Shown: positions 12,371-25,588 of the stretch, one piece after another
Numbering within the stretch: the stretch's first letter is position 1
How the letters are laid out: the number at the start of each line of letters is the position of its first letter
Source of the DNA: Sphaerolaimus hirsutus
Taxonomy: Eukaryota; Nematoda; Chromadorea; Monhysterida; Sphaerolaimidae
DNA length: 64,000 nucleotides
Direction of reading: 5' to 3'
Assembly: GCA_964036195.1 (NCBI GenBank)
Contig: OZ038457.1
Coordinates: 24,066,787-24,130,786, forward strand
Notes under the pieces: model-generated
Databases searched by the model: none
Told to the model about the DNA's origin: nothing
Seen by the model: the letters and a program-made list of their open reading frames with translations, nothing else
Made by a program: the position numbers and the translations under genes

Positions 12371-12611
12371 ATGGCAACTCAATCAGTGTGCTTCATTGAC
12401 CGCAGCACTTCAATTCGCGTGTTTCACTGCGGTGGAAAAATATTTTTTCTGAATTTCGGATTTGAAAATGTGAAATCGTTTGAACCTCATTTGATACTTT
12501 ACTGTGTCTCAATATCGTTACTCATCGAAATGCACCCAGCAGCGAGAGTCAAGTACCGTAAAATTTACAACGTAAATTTGAGCGCTTACCTAATTCACGT
12601 TATTCAAGAAG
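12371..12611 (+). CDS. Candidate start exon, unidentified gene
   Basis: An 80-codon frame starts at an ATG in context CTAAATGGC and ends at GAAG|GTGGGT, leaving one base. It has more CG dinucleotides than its flanks. The peptide starts MATQSVCFIDRSTSIRVFHC and includes the stretch ILYCVSISLLIEMHPAARVK, which is moderately hydrophobic. No repeat similarity is seen within it. There is no recognisable family and no further exon, so it may be chance. Confidence 0.22.
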
Positions 12612-15210
12612 GTGGGTTTTTTTATCAGCTGGCTCAGATGGGTGTTTATTTTAAGGGAATATTTTTATTTTAAGGGAATATCTAAGGGAATATAAGTATT
12701 TTCTTAAGCTGTGTCATTTTTTTACAGAATTCGTTGTGGAAAATTGTATGTATTGCACTGTAGTAGAATATTTCTATTTGAAAATAATTTGAAAATCATG
12801 ATCAAATTATCTAGATGAAATTTTTTTAAACTTTTCACAATAAAATAGCAAATACCAGTTCAGGAAAAAAAAAATTCGTGATAAATTTGAATACATCTAA
12901 ATTCCTTTATTTTCACCATAGAAGTAGATTCAGTGTAGCGTGTTTGTATCTTTTTAACATAGCCCTGTCATGTAATTCTCTGTCTGTTTGTGTGCGTTCT
13001 GAAAGTAATGCACATGTGCACATGACAATTAAGTCTACCATTTTCTGTCTGAACACACATTGTATCATATTTAATCTGGTCCTACGGATACTAGTTTACT
13101 TACTGCCAGCTTACTAACAATTTAGTAACTTAATCAATTGACTTTGAATGTAATTTGAGTTTACTGTGTTCATCAACTACAGTCAATAGAGAGTACAAAT
13201 AACTCATTCCAGTAAACTCAATGTGCTCAAGACTGATTTATGAGGTCACATATTTATGCATAAAACTCATTGGCTAAACAATTTGATTAGCGATAATTGT
13301 TCTCAGATGAATTGAACATCAACAGTTTTAATAGAAACATCATCCCTGAAACTACAAACTGCTGTATCCAAATATTTTTTTGGCACATGGCCAGAATTTG
13401 CTATGGTTATGACATTATGCTCAATCTCGCTGGACTGTTTCCTCTAGGAAAAATGAATGGCACAAAGTTACCTGAGTGTACGAGAAAAAAAATATTTTTG
13501 GTATTTTATTTAGATGGGTTATGGTATATTTCTTGCACCAAATTTATCCATGTAAACCACCCAGGTGTTATAAATTTAGGCACTTTTCAGCAACCTTTTT
13601 TAAACTTGTATAACACCCGGGTGTTGGGTCAATGGGGGTGTTAGCAAAACAGCTAAATATCAAGTGTAAAAATGTGTGCTCTTTTTCTATTATACACATT
13701 CCTGCATATTGAGGTTTTTGAGTTCCCAGTGTGCAGCATTCAATGTTTTGCGATGTTTTTTTGCAATGTTTTTGCAACCTAGCATAGCACCCAAGGGTGC
13801 TATAAAGCTGTGTAACACCCGGTGTGTCATGCACAGGGGGGGAGGGGTGTTTACATGGAGAAATATGGGGCATTGCACAGTCGAAGGCTATATCTAAGCT
13901 CACTATGACGGATAATTTCAGCACACACCACCACCTCAATGCATTCTTTTTGTACATGTGATTTTGAGTGCGGTTTTAGGATCATTCTGAATTGGTCATT
14001 GTGTCTTTTTAATACCTCTTTATCTGTGTACACTTCTTAAACACTTAAGTAAGTTATGTCTAAGGACATAAATATTGATGTTGTCCTTTTATGTTTTACT
14101 TACATCTCTGGTGTGGTCTTCTTTTACTGTCAAACTTATGCAATATACAACATTAATCAATTCTTTGTTTCTGTTTTTGTAGATTGTTACTGCCTACAAA
14201 TTGGATACCAAGCTGGAGATTTTTTTCATGTCTTGTGTATATTTATTATTTTTGCGTGTCTGTTTTTTATAAGAGCTATTTTGAACCAAAACCACCAGTG
14301 GCAGTAACTTGTGATGACCTTCATTCACAGTATTTTATATTATACTTTAAAATTTATATCACATTTTGTTATACTCCGCGGACCGCACACTGTGAAATTC
14401 TCTATAAGAAACACTCCAGCATAACGTAACCATTAACATTATCAGAATTGTTCCAAAAATTGAAGAAATTGACGTTTCAAGAAAAAAAACAGCCGTCACT
14501 TGTACGCGACTACGCTTTTTTGTGAACGTGTTATCACAAAAAAAATAAGTGTGTTCATAACGCTTACGCGTTATCGGCTAAGACATAAGTAATTTAGAAC
14601 GCATACTTTGCGGTCTGCCGAGTAAACCATAAAATGAATTCTTCCAGGGCATCAAAAAACAATTTGCGTTGCAACCTCAAACTTAAATTATGCTAATTTC
14701 TTCAAAGTATTAAGAAATTGAGACCATTTTTTATGATTTTCTCATTTCACGTACTCACTCACCTCACAATTCCGAAAATTCCTCCATTCAAAATCACTGC
14801 AAATTTGATCAATCGTCCAGTCTGTTAGATTTGGATCATTTCCATTGCAATTGCGCATGCTAAAATCATGTAAATCAGGGTCATTTTACTGACACCAGTT
14901 GAATGTGATTCGAATCATCATGGACGGTGGAAATAAAAAATAAAAATTTAAATGTTCAATTACAATCTTTTTGTATACCAACAACTAGTGTTCAATTTTT
15001 TCACTTCACTCAAGTATAAATATCCAGGAAATAAATACCAGAAAATAAAAATTCTTTCAGACAGTAAACGATAATTTATCATTGAAGAAAAATCTTGTGT
15101 ATTATATTAGAAAAATGCTATTTTACCACACACACGCACTATGTAATTTACAGTCACCATTTCAAAAGGTGAGCACAGAGTTTCAAATCTGTTTCAAATA
15201 CATGAGTTTG
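12612..15210. other. Gene-free stretch with old repeats
   Basis: 13095-13290 is a copy of the ACTCATTCCAGTAAACTCA / CAACTACAGTCAA palindromic family. 13555-13630 and 13790-13830 carry AACACCCGG words and CATGCACAGGGG. 14500-14640 carries AACGCTTACGCG and CTGCCGAGTAAACC. A possible acceptor at 14182 leads into a short open frame without coding character. Confidence 0.35.
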
Positions 15211-15220
15211 CAGGAATGAG

Positions 15221-15395
15221 TGATGGAAAAAGCGCCAGGACTTTGGCGCCAAGTGCCAGGATATTGGCGCCAAGCGCCAAAAGCGCCATGGCGCTTTTCC
15301 GAACCCCAGCGCCAAGCGCCAATGGCGCCAGAGCAATATGGCGCCAAGCGCCAGAAGCGCCATGGCGCTTTTTGCTTTGGCACTAGCGCCACAGC
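15221..15395. repeat. AGCGCC-word element
   Basis: The left end AGTGATGGAAAAAGCGCC is present. The body is AGCGCCAAAAGCGCCATGG words and their inverse. The right end is not clear. An (AT)n-rich run follows at 15424-15482. Confidence 0.6.
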
Positions 15396-15399
15396 GCAA

Positions 15400-16360
15400 G
15401 AAATTTATCCCACTGAGAAAAACTACAAAATATATATATTTATATATATATATATATGTATTTATATGTAAATATATATTATTATTCCCCTCATTTCCCA
15501 TCACCAAATATTCTTTTGCATGTTATCCACTCCATTTGCACGCAGTTTTTGCATGTCCCCAATGTAACACGTTTTGTCTCTGAATCAAATTGATTGATGT
15601 TCAGTCATTTCTGATTCTATGCTATGTACAGTGTGGTTCAGTTATAATAATTTTGGAATTTTTTACATTCCAAAGATTTTTGGAAATCGTTTGAATATTT
15701 TTATCGTTTTCATGCAAACTGATTTTTTAAGTTTTTTTACTGTGGTGTTATTCAATGCGGTTATTTAAATCAGAGGCCACTCCCAGACCCTGTAAAATGT
15801 CGGATTTTTTTATATATTTTGAAACTGGTTGTTTGAGATTTGAAAGGGCAGTGCATTTTGCAAGACATTTGACATTTCACAGGGCATTTTACATGACTTT
15901 AGAAACCTTGCATGACATTTGACATTTCCCAGAGCATTTTACATTCTGACCCACCGTGTAAACGAATACTAATCAAAATCCAAATGTCATTCTTGATATA
16001 CATGAATGTGTGATTTTAGTGTCATCTTGAATTGACAAATGTGCAACATGATTATTTGCTGCACCTTTTCTAAAGGATGTAAATACATTCTCAATTTCTA
16101 ACGACTAGTGTCATTTCTTTCTTTTTATGAATGGGTATAATTTAGAACTTTACACACCTCGAAAATTTGTGTTACATTTTTAGGTTCCATGGTAGTTATT
16201 TTTGACCCAATTTAGATTGATGAATTTGTTACTAGATGCAAGACATTTTTTTTATTTTTTCTTATTTTACTAGCATAAAAATATTAATTTGGTGATTGAA
16301 ACTGTGATTGATTTTGCGGCATATTTTTCTAGGAAGGCATCAAATATGTTTTCAAATGTA
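15400..16360. other. AT microsatellite and ACATTTTACA-word sequence
   Basis: TATATATA runs lie at 15427-15480. 15790-15960 has GACATTTGACATTTCCCAG and CATTTTACATGACTTTAG words typical of the fold-back CATTTTACA family. Nothing coding is seen. Confidence 0.4.
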
Positions 16361-16799
16361 TACCGTATTTCCTCGAAATACCCCCCCCCCCTCGAAATAC
16401 CCCCCCCCTCTCGAGACCACTATGAAACAATCACCCCCCCCCTCGAAATACCCCCCCCCAAATTGAGTGTAAAGAGAACGTACATGACAAATACTGCAGT
16501 TTGTGTTCTGTACACTGGAGAACACACGTTAAAACAATGTCGGAATCACGTTAGAACAGTGTTTATACCATCTACGTACTAATATTAGTCTACAGAACCT
16601 TATAAATGGCGGTTTTTGTTGCATTTTTCGACGTCTGCGTACGTTTCAGACGACAATTTCGTACTTGGTTTTCAAAAATTTTCTTGTGAAATAATAACCC
16701 CCCCCCCTCGAAATACCCCCCCCCCTCGTTTCACCCCCCCCCTCTCGGGACCACTATGAAACAATCACCCCCCGGGGGGTATTTCGTGGAAATACGGTA
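16361..16799. mobile_element. TA-type miniature element, full interior
   Basis: ACCGTATTTCCTCGAAATAC at the left and GTGGAAATACGGT at the right, TA-flanked. The interior is the reverse orientation of the copy at 11234 (GGAATCACGTTAGAACAGTG, TGCGTACGTTTCAGACG). Confidence 0.8.
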
Positions 16800-18350
16800 G
16801 ATAATATTAAATGGATATAAAATGGGTTTCAAACTTTCAATATACCTATGACTTTATTTTTAGGGATACAACTACATGCATTTACTCTCAAAATACACTT
16901 AATCTTTTAACCTTATTTTAACTTTCGAGGGGGACAAGAATGAACAGCACATAAAAAGGTATTTATGTAAATGTATTGAAAACCTTTCCGAATATATTTT
17001 CTGGATCAAGTGATAGCTTTAGCTCGGCTTAAGCTAAAAATGGGTGAGCTAAAAGATTAAGATATTCTAAAAGTGGCTTTCATAAATCACTTGAGAAAGG
17101 TCCAAACCCCTAATTTCAGACTCCCATTACACTATTTTTCTACTAAAAAATATTTTTTTCACGATCTAAAATGCACCTTTTTTGGTTGCCCAACTCCAAG
17201 GTCACTTTTTCAGAAAATATATTTTTCACTTTTTATTCCAAATGTAGTCTTTCTCGTGTAGGAAACTGTGTAGAATCCCATTGAACAGTGTTCTTTGATT
17301 TCACTTGATTTGTTTCTGATTGCCGAGGGGATATTTATGTGCGATTTTCAGATACAGGGTGGGTCAGAAATTTTTATATTTCAAAATGTTTTTTTTGTAT
17401 ATGGGATTTCTGGTGTGTACTATCATAGTCATGAATGTTAAAGGCTCAAAAAAGATAACTGACAGGAAAATTGGTAAATAATAGGTGATAAGTCATTTTT
17501 TGGTAAGTCAAACAATAACCAAACTCTTAAGTGACAGGTATTTTGATTTATAAGTTTGCCTGTCACCTTACTTGCTACTTGTACCACTCAACTCTATTTA
17601 TCACTTTTCTTATCCACTTTTCGTATCACGGTTCAGTTACACTTGAGGAATTGTAATTTGTTGACAGAATTAAGAATAAAGTGTCTCATTCCTGTTTCTG
17701 GTGTTTACATTGAGCATTGCAGTAGTGAACAATGTTCACATTCATGTCAATTTTCAATTCTAACAACTTTTCATAATGGATCACCCGTGAAATCACTGTT
17801 ACTCTGCATGCAAAAATGCTGTCATGACATGGTCAAATCCATGTAATGTAGTAGTCACGGGAAAATGCCAATGCAAAATGGCGACTGCGCCATGACACTT
17901 TTTCAAAAAATGGCGCCACACGAATGGAGTTAAGTGCCTTCAAACTCACGGTGTAAACTGATGATTTTTTATGCTAATTGAAAATCTGGCTAGGTAAGTG
18001 TTATTGGATAAAGTGTTGTCATTGTATGGCATTTTCACAATTCCTTTTCAATCAAGCGAGAGTGTGTACTCTGGTAAATAAGTCTACACAAAGAACAAAT
18101 CTTGAAAATGTCATAAAATGACATTTTTTATTCAATAGCAGCTTCACAAACTTATAGTTTACAGCTGAATGAATCAGTTTACAAAGTATACTGTGCACAC
18201 ACAAGATGGAGTCAATTATGGTTGTAATGTGCAACACACTACCACTTAACTGCCAGTAAACTCAAAATTTGGTAACTCATTAATGAACTTTTAATGGCAT
18301 TTGAGTTCTCTGGAATTAGGTGTCCGTCAACTCAAGTTGACAGAGCGTAA
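16800..18350. other. Gene-free stretch with AAGTGATAAG words
   Basis: 17440-17640 has GGTGATAAGTC and CACTTTTCTTATCCACTT in inverted arrangement, a family recurring at 19600, 25380, 37747, 53590 and 57590. 17870-17925 has CTGCGCCATGACAC and GGCGCCACACG remnants. No exon is supported. Confidence 0.35.
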
Positions 18351-18400
18351 AAATGACCCATTCCAGTAAACTGAAATGTTCAGGGCTGATTTATTGGCGT
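18236..18400. repeat. Copy of the AAACTCAA/TTGACAG palindromic family
   Basis: CCAGTAAACTCAAAATTTGG and CATTCCAGTAAACTGAAATG flank AACTCAAGTTGACAGAGCG. Related copies are at 13095, 20903, 24838, 30880, 42420 and 55640. Confidence 0.45.
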
Positions 18401-20900
18401 TATTCTTATTTGGGTTACCATTTTTTGAAATTTTTGTGCATTTGTATGGCGCCATTCAAATTTCAAACACTAGTCAAATCGCAGAAGTTCATCTGTTTGG
18501 ACAAGGTTACAGGTGTCATTACAGTTGTTCTGGATATCTTTTACGATTATTTTTTGATGTATACGGTGCTTTTTTCTTTGGCATTAAGGTGAAAAAAAGT
18601 AAAATATTCCATTTTACATGTTTTTTTGCGCACAATGGTGGTCCGTTTGAAGTGTTTTATCGAATCGTTAAATTGTGAATTCATTGATAAATATTTTTTT
18701 GCGGATTTTTTTCCTTTTAAAAGCTTTTTCCATGACATAAATAAAATGTATTGAACAACGGATTTTGTTCACCTTGGGTTGATTTTTTTTCGTTTTTTTT
18801 TGTGTCGTATTTTCGTATAAAAAAGCTTTCACACGTTTGTGAGAAGGTCTTCCAGACAGCGAGGCAAGTAGGTAGTCTTTTTCAAATACCTAGCAGTAGC
18901 AATCTGTTTTGCAGTCCATTTTTTTTTAAATAGACATTTATTTTCATAGGTAATTATACGTGCAAAAATTAAATACTAATCGTATATATATATATATAAG
19001 TATACTAGAATAATATAAAATATGTATTTATATAAAATATATATATATTCAATATTTAAAATTACAAGAGAAAATCTTGCACCTGTAGAATAAATTTTTC
19101 TGGTTTGTCAATGTCGGCATGCACTATTTTTCAATTGCATATTTTCTGTACATTTACGGTATTATATTTATTTTTATACTTCACAAATTCACGAGATTTT
19201 TTATACTTTATTGTCTGGAAATGACTCAGTTGATAGGCTAGTTTATAATTTGTAAATTTATCTTGCTGTAACGAATTTTCAAAAATATTCTCTTTAAGAA
19301 CAACGACAATGTTTCGTCAAAAATTTTCAGCACAAAATATCGCTCTATTTCCGTAGAATTTTTTCAAAGATGCAGGTCAAATCTAATACTTAATGTAAAG
19401 TCATTATGTGGTAATTTTGTGTCACGGCAAATATTTACAACATTTTTAGTTCAGTGCACAATTGTAAATCAAAAAGATGCACTTCACTTTCATGGGAATG
19501 CTATTCAGAAATTCAAAGGAAATAATATACCTGTAATTTTACCGTAATTATTCCAATGCAGCAAAAGTGCTCAGCTGGCTGAGCGAGGTGTCATTTATGC
19601 AAGTGAAAAAGTGTGACTGTTATAATTGAGGATAGGTATGTCATGTGGTAAGTAAAGTGACAACTAGATGTATGGGCAAGAAGTTATTTCATTCACAAAT
19701 TTACTGGCCAGCTATAAAGTCACTCACTTGACACTTGATCTAGACCTTCCCACTTTTCTTATCACTTGTTCATTTATGGAATAAGCACAATCAAACCGGA
19801 TGCAGAGGCAGACACGGACAGTCCCTAACATTTTTTAAATGTGATTTGTAAAATGTAAAATTCAGCATTCAACATTTGTCTGGACATTTTACAGTTTGCA
19901 TAACTTTTAGGTTTGCAGGAAATTTTACAATTTACATTATATTTTACATTTTACATTAAGTTTATCATTTTACACTTTACATGACATTTTACATGACATT
20001 TTACATGAAATTTATCATTTAACATTTTAAATGGCATTTTACATGCAATTTATCGTTAACCACTTAAAATGGCATTTTACAATCTTACAAAACATTCTGC
20101 ATTTCGAATGACACTTTAGATTTTACACTTGAAATGTCATTTTACATTTTACATTGCATTTTACAGGGTGTGATTTTTTTATCATAAATTCTCGATCGAG
20201 GTTCCGATTTTGAGAGAGATGTTTTCAAAATCTTGTGTAATTTTTGTGTTTTGTATTTGTCTCTCCCGTAAGATTCTATTGCCATAGCTTTAAAAATATA
20301 ACAAAGTGCAGTATTTATGTTTCAAACCTACTTTTCACTGTATTCAAAAGTTGAAATGTATACACAGCGCTAAACACATTGTTTAATTTTAAGAGACTGT
20401 CTATTTTTCTTGTGAAACGTGACACAGAATTCAAGTGGCAACTTGACAATTTCTATTAAAAAAGGTGTGTAATTTTTGTTTGTGAGTTGAATTGGGTTAT
20501 TGTAGAAAACGATTGACTTTTAACTGTTTTGTTGTGAAATAAACAAAGAGATGACATAAGTATAGTATTGACATCAGGGGAGTTTTTGTTCTTGAAGTCA
20601 CATACAGTAAAAAATGAATTTGTGAAGTGTGTGAAAAGTGGCCGTTTGCACGTGAATCGGCTTGGTACCAATCCCAGACGCTGTGAAAGGCCTTGTAAAA
20701 CATTTTATCAAAATTTAATTTAATTTTATTACTTGATGTTAGACGCTTTCATGACATTTTCATTGACGTTAGAGACACTATGCGTGTCAATTGACATTTT
20801 GGATGGCATTTTACAGAGTCTGGCACATGCTTTCACACATTCTCACATTTCACACATCATTATCTTTCATTGTAACATTTCATGAGCTTCCAATGTGCCT
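18400..20900. other. Gene-free stretch, AT runs and CATTTTACA words
   Basis: TATATATATATAAG runs lie at 18983-19055. 19800-20170 is dominated by TTTACATGACATTTTACA words, probably one inverted-word element ending at 20168 (TTTTACAGGGTGTG). No exon or RNA gene was seen. Confidence 0.4.
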
Positions 20901-20902
20901 GC

Positions 20903-21091
20903 GCACACTAGTTTTCACACGGAATTTCGAAAACTCACAAATCAGGTTAGAACGCATTTGAGTTTTGTACAATGAGCTGGTCGTCAACTACAGTTGACGG
21001 AGAGTAAAAATAACTCATCCTGGAAAACTCAAACAGTTTCGAAGCTCATTTATGAGTTTTCTAAATTTCGTGTGAAAAATAGTGTGCGCAG
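20903..21091. mobile_element. Palindromic miniature element, CTGCGCACACTAG ends
   Basis: Ends are CCTGCGCACACTAGTTTTCA and its near-complement GAAAAATAGTGTGCGCAGG. Inner arms are ACTCACAAATC/CTCATTTATGAG around CAACTACAGTTGACGG. A sister copy ends at 42582 with CTAGTGTGCGCAGGC. Confidence 0.65.
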
Positions 21092-21174
21092 GGCCAATAA
21101 TTCTGATGCACATTGATGGAAATGATGGAATTGCACAAAAACAAGGCACTGGAAGTATTTATGGGCGCCAAGAA

Positions 21175-21816
21175 TTGAGGCGTCCAATTCAAAGGTCGAC
21201 AAGTCCAAAATATGAAAATTTCGAGTTAGGCCCGGGAACGTCATCTGGGGCTACTTCCGCACATTTTTCATCGTTTTCCATAAATTTTTTGACCTCACAT
21301 GCCCATCTGGCATAGTGCCAAATTTGACATTTTTGGGGAAAAATGCAAAAAATTTGGGCAAGAAGTCAACAAGTCCACTTAGTTTTTGGCTAAAAGTCGA
21401 CAAGTCCATCCTCTGCATCCTTTTTTATAGGGAAAAAACGCAAGAAATGTGATAAGTCCACTATGGGCGCCGATTTCTAAAAGTCGACAAGTGAATAAAT
21501 TTCCCATAGGCAGGCCCAACGCGGTCGGGAACAAAAATGTTCTCGAGTGCAAAAAGGCGACAAGTCCATTTCCCTCCCCGAAACAGTTTTGGTCTGACCG
21601 AATGGAATTTTATGGACACCCCATTTTTCACATATAGGTTGAGATAAGGGGCTGGAAATTTGACACTTTATTGTCAACATATGGAACTTAATGGAAAGCA
21701 TGAGAGAGCCAAATTGGACACGCCCTAGGGCCTGGAATTTGGTTTGAAACTTAAAATGCGATTTACTCAAAATCGCATTTTGTGGACTTGTCGACTTTTA
21801 GAATTAGACGCCTCAA
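21175..21816. mobile_element. GTCGACAAGTCC-end element (uninterrupted copy)
   Basis: Left end TTGAGGCGTCCAATTC, right end GAATTAGACGCCTCAA, with GTCGACAAGTCC/GGACTTGTCGAC words repeated inside on both sides. Length 642 bp. It is homologous throughout to 57928-59939 once the 1368 extra bases of that copy are removed. No long coding frame. Confidence 0.75.
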
Positions 21817-22300
21817 TTGTTACGCCATTTCCGCATTTACCGCTGGTATAATACCCCGCATCTTTTTGTATTGCGGCATGGACATGGTCAGCGCTATAAA
21901 AAGCACCAGGTGGACCTTGGTGCTAAACTCTAAAAGCGACTTGGTGGTTTTCTAACCTCCAGCGTTAATGCTGCGATTACAGTTGATGCTACGTATGCTA
22001 CCTACGTTAATGCTACGTAAAATTGACTGGGCGTAAAATTGCGTCTAATGGCGCCGGAGCAAAATAGCGCCAAGCGCCAAGAGCACCATAGCGCATATTG
22101 ATTTGTCGCTAATGCCAAGCGCCAGTGCCATGACGCTTTTACATCGCTAGGTACTGGGCGCTTAGCGCCATTTTTCTCTGGCATTTTTACATCACTAGTC
22201 ACTGCGGCAGCGTGTAACCACTTCAGGACGCTTCACCGCCCATCCTTCCCAATGTTTGCACTTTGTATGTTAAACTCGGTGAACATAATTCTCTGCCATC
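21817..22300. repeat. Decayed AGCGCC-word element(s)
   Basis: GGCGCCGGAGCAAAATAGCG (22050) and CGCTTAGCGCC words occur, with two right ends, TTTTACATCGCTAG at 22137 and TTTTTACATCACTA at 22184. The left end is not identified. Confidence 0.5.
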
Positions 22301-23062
22301 CAGAGTTGCAAAAGTGTATTTACACTTACCCGAAATACCCGAGTAAATGGGTATTTATATTTACACTTACACTTACACTTTCATAAAATACCCATACACT
22401 TATTTTACACTTTCCTGGGCAAAATACCCGGGTACAGAAAGTGTATTTTTTTCTTTCAGGTGGCCCTGTTTTATGCTTTTGAGAAAGCATAAAATGGGGT
22501 CATGTACAAAAAATGCATTGAAAGTAGAAAATATGGCAAATGTACAAACTAGCCTTTGATCTACAACCTTTGATCAGTACTCATGGTATTCTACAGTTTC
22601 ATCATACTTTTGTAACAAGGACAAGATCAATGGAAATTCACCAGCTGGACACAAAGTCAACGTTTGTATTGACATTTGCTGCATGTCCATTCTTGCATTT
22701 AAACAGTGTGTATCGCAAAGCTTAATCAGTAAAATATCAACACTGAAAAAGTGCCATTATTAGGGACTTCATAACATTACAGTAATTGTTACAGTCTGAA
22801 ATGTTTCATAAAAAGCTGTAAAATGTGAAATAATGCATGAAAATTATAAATAAATTGATCTAAAGGTGAGAACAGCGGTGTTTTCTAATGCTCAACAGTG
22901 AGAGCTCTTTCTAAAAATTTTTTTTACACTTACACTTTTTTTTACACTTTCCTAGGTATTTTTAAAATACCTTACACTTTTGGTATCCATACTCAAAATT
23001 TGGAAAGTGTATTTACACTTACACTTACACTTTCCAAAAATACCGGTATTTTAACAACTCTG
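22301..23062. mobile_element. hAT element, ACACTT-word family
   Basis: It has a perfect 8-bp duplication, CTGCCATC (22293 and 23063). Ends are CAGAGTTGCAAAAGTGTATT and TTTAACAACTCTG. Subterminal regions are TTACACTTACACTT runs with intervening AAATACCC/GGGTATTT. It is collinear with the element at 27602, except that the word ACGTTT there is ACACTT here. Confidence 0.88.
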
Positions 23063-24057
23063 CTGCCATCGCACTCATTTATGTCTCACGTTGGAAGCAT
23101 GCCAATGATGCCGATAATGCGATTTTTGTATAAAGATACAAAAAATCATTGTTGCGAATAAGTTAACATATAGCGTTACAACAGCGATGACTTTTCACAA
23201 CTTTTTATGAAAATCGCATGCGTAAAAATATCGTTGGCACTGTTCCAGCGGGAACCACGCATGCAGGGTGTAAAGTAACTGGAGTATACATGGGGGAGTT
23301 ATTGAAGGGGGTCATGAGTGTATAGTATTAATATTAATATATCAGTACTAATCGCAAAGGCATCATTGAATTATTTTTGTTTAAAAATATACATTCGTAA
23401 AAATTGTTTCTCAAGTGTTTCTCTCAAAATTTGGATTAGAGCGCGAATTGAATTAGAATTTGAATCACAAAATACCGGTGCTTTTGAAAACTGCGCTATT
23501 TTTTTAAATATTCGCAAGCAGTCAGCTACCGAACTCTTGTTTGTTTTGTAATATGACGTTTACATGTTTACCTAATTTTTTACGCCTAATTTTCAAATTC
23601 ACTTCACTGACATTGAATTTGAATTGTTTGATTTTATGCTTTAAGCTTTTTGTCCGGTCAGGAAAATTGTTGTGGGATTTTCCATTGCTCAATCCACTTT
23701 TTCAAAGCACTTTCTTTTGTTTTCTTGAACTTGAACAAAATTGTAAAGTGATTCTGATTCGAAAAATATTTTTCTTTTCTTTCATACTTTCCAATATTCT
23801 GTCGGATTGATATTGAATATAAAATCTTTTCTAGTGTGATACTTACCATTTTAAATCATTTAGCAATCAAAAACATGGAAGTGGTTATTATTTTGTACAA
23901 AAATATAGTCCACTGACCGCACTCGCTTTACTTTGCAATATACCATGTCCCATCTAAATAAAAAATCCTTATTTGTCTAATCATTTTGCATTGCTCTTAA
24001 ACTCAACGTCGCTGCACGCGCAGTGTATTTTACTAACGAAATATCAAAAAAAATTTT
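23063..24057. other. Unassigned DNA with one shared repeat
   Basis: 23075-23290 (CATTTATGTCTCACGTTGGA to GGTGTAAAGTAACTGGAGTA) has a diverged copy at 33880-34100. The rest, to 24057, is AT-rich without exons. Confidence 0.4.
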
Positions 24058-24834
24058 TACCGTATTTCCTCGAAATACCCCCCCCCCTCGAAATACCCCC
24101 CTCGTTGGACCCCGCCCTCTCGAGACCACTATGAAACAATCACCCCCCCCCCTTCGAAATACCCCCCTCGTTGGACCCCGCCCTCTCGAGACCACTATGA
24201 AACAATCACCCCCCCCCCCCTCGAAATACCCCCCTCGTTGGACCCCGCCCTCTCGAGACCACTATGAAACAATCACCCCCCCCCCCTCGAAATACCCCCC
24301 TCGTTGGACCCCGCCCTCTCGAGACCACTATGAAACAATCACCCCCCCCCCCCTCGAAATACCCCCCTCGTTGGACCCCGCCCTCTCGAGACCACTATGA
24401 AACAATCACCCCCCCCCCTCGAAATACCCCCCTCGTTGGACCCCGCCCTCTCGAGACCACTATGAAACAATCACCCCCCCCTCGAAATACCCCCCCCCCA
24501 AATTGAGTGTAAAGAAAACGTACATGACAAATACTGCAGTTTGTGTTCTGCGTAGTGCAGAACACACGTTAAAACAATGTCGGAATCACGTGAGAGCAGT
24601 GTTTATACCATCTACGTACTACTATTAGTCTACAGGAGTCTATACATGACAGTTATTGATGCATTTTTCTACCCCAGCGCACATCACAAACAACGATTTT
24701 GTACTAGGATTTCAAAAAAGTTCTTGCGAAATAATAACCCCCCTCGAAATACCCCCCCCTCGTTTAACCCCCCCCCCTCTCGGGAGCACTATGAAACAAT
24801 CACCCCCCGGGGGGTATTTCGAGGAAATACGGTA
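24058..24834. mobile_element. TA-type miniature element with internal tandem array
   Basis: TA-flanked ends are ACCGTATTTCCTCGAAATAC and GAGGAAATACGGT. The left part is expanded into six tandem units of 65-67 bp starting CTCGTTGGACCCCGCCCTCT, at 24101, 24167, 24234, 24300, 24367 and 24432. The remainder (24490-24830) is the usual family interior. Confidence 0.85.
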
Positions 24835-25483
24835 GCTCGAAATCAGTCTTGAACGCATTTAACTTTACTGGAATGAGTTATTCTACTCTCAGTCAACTGT
24901 AGTTGACGAACATTTACTTCCGGTAAACTCAAATGCTTTTCAAAGTAGATTTTTGTGTTCACTTAATTTTGAAAGGGGCGAATTTGGCGCATAAATTACA
25001 CGGAAATTTATTCATAAAGATACGGTAGCACGTTTGAACGGACAGAATGAATGCTACATACAATGAATGCTACCATATTTTGATGAATAAGGTCACGTAA
25101 AAAATTGGGCACCAAATTCACCCAAACTTTAACCTACCCAAATATCGGGTAGGTTAAATATCGCTATACTCTTGTGTGATCTGATAGGAAAACGTTTTTA
25201 TTTCTGTTCGTTTTTTCAGATGGGATATGGTAGATTTCATTGTAAGGTGTGTCGTCAGTAAACTATATGTATCTTATAATCCAATGTTTAAGCGAAAACA
25301 CTCAATTTGTACACTACATAATATCGAAATTAAAATCTGGGTCACACTTCACTCTCACATTCTTGGTTCTGTATACACGGTGGTCCATTGAGATTGGTGT
25401 CATTTATCCTACATTATTTAGTGGACAAGTGACAGAAAAGTGGTCAGTCAAGTTAAGTGACAAGTGAGTTTTTAAGTGACAAT
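24835..25483. other. Palindromic family copy and AAGTGACA words
   Basis: 24838-24960 is an AACTCAAATG/CAACTGTAGTTGACG copy. 25025-25240 carries GATACGGTAGCACG and GGGATATGGTAGATTTCATT motifs. 25375-25483 has GGTGTCATTTATCC and AGTGACAAGTGAG words. Confidence 0.4.
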
Positions 25484-25530
25484 TAGTGATGTCAAAGCGC
25501 CATTACGTTAGCACCAAGTGCCAAATCCAC
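25484..25530. repeat. AGCGCC-family hAT end
   Basis: TAGTGATGTCAAAGCGCC is a clean left terminus, but only about 45 bp of related sequence follows. Confidence 0.5.
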
Positions 25531-25588
25531 TCCCAAACCCAGACCCTATCAAAAGCCCTGGTGCCAGGCCAGTCCCCACACCCAGGTG

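Noticed and set aside
17556-17846. A Cys-rich frame (HCSSEQCSHSCQ) as a possible further GDNF-receptor exon
   Set aside because: No donor and acceptor pair frames the cysteines, spacing does not fit the module, and it lies 14 kb upstream in CACTT-word repeats.
24089-24490. CRISPR-like regular repeats
   Set aside because: Units are contiguous tandem copies without unique spacers, inside a eukaryotic miniature element.
24023-24506. Proline-rich open frames resembling a repetitive structural protein
   Set aside because: They are translations of the 66-bp tandem unit in a TA-type element; all frames stay open because the unit lacks stops.
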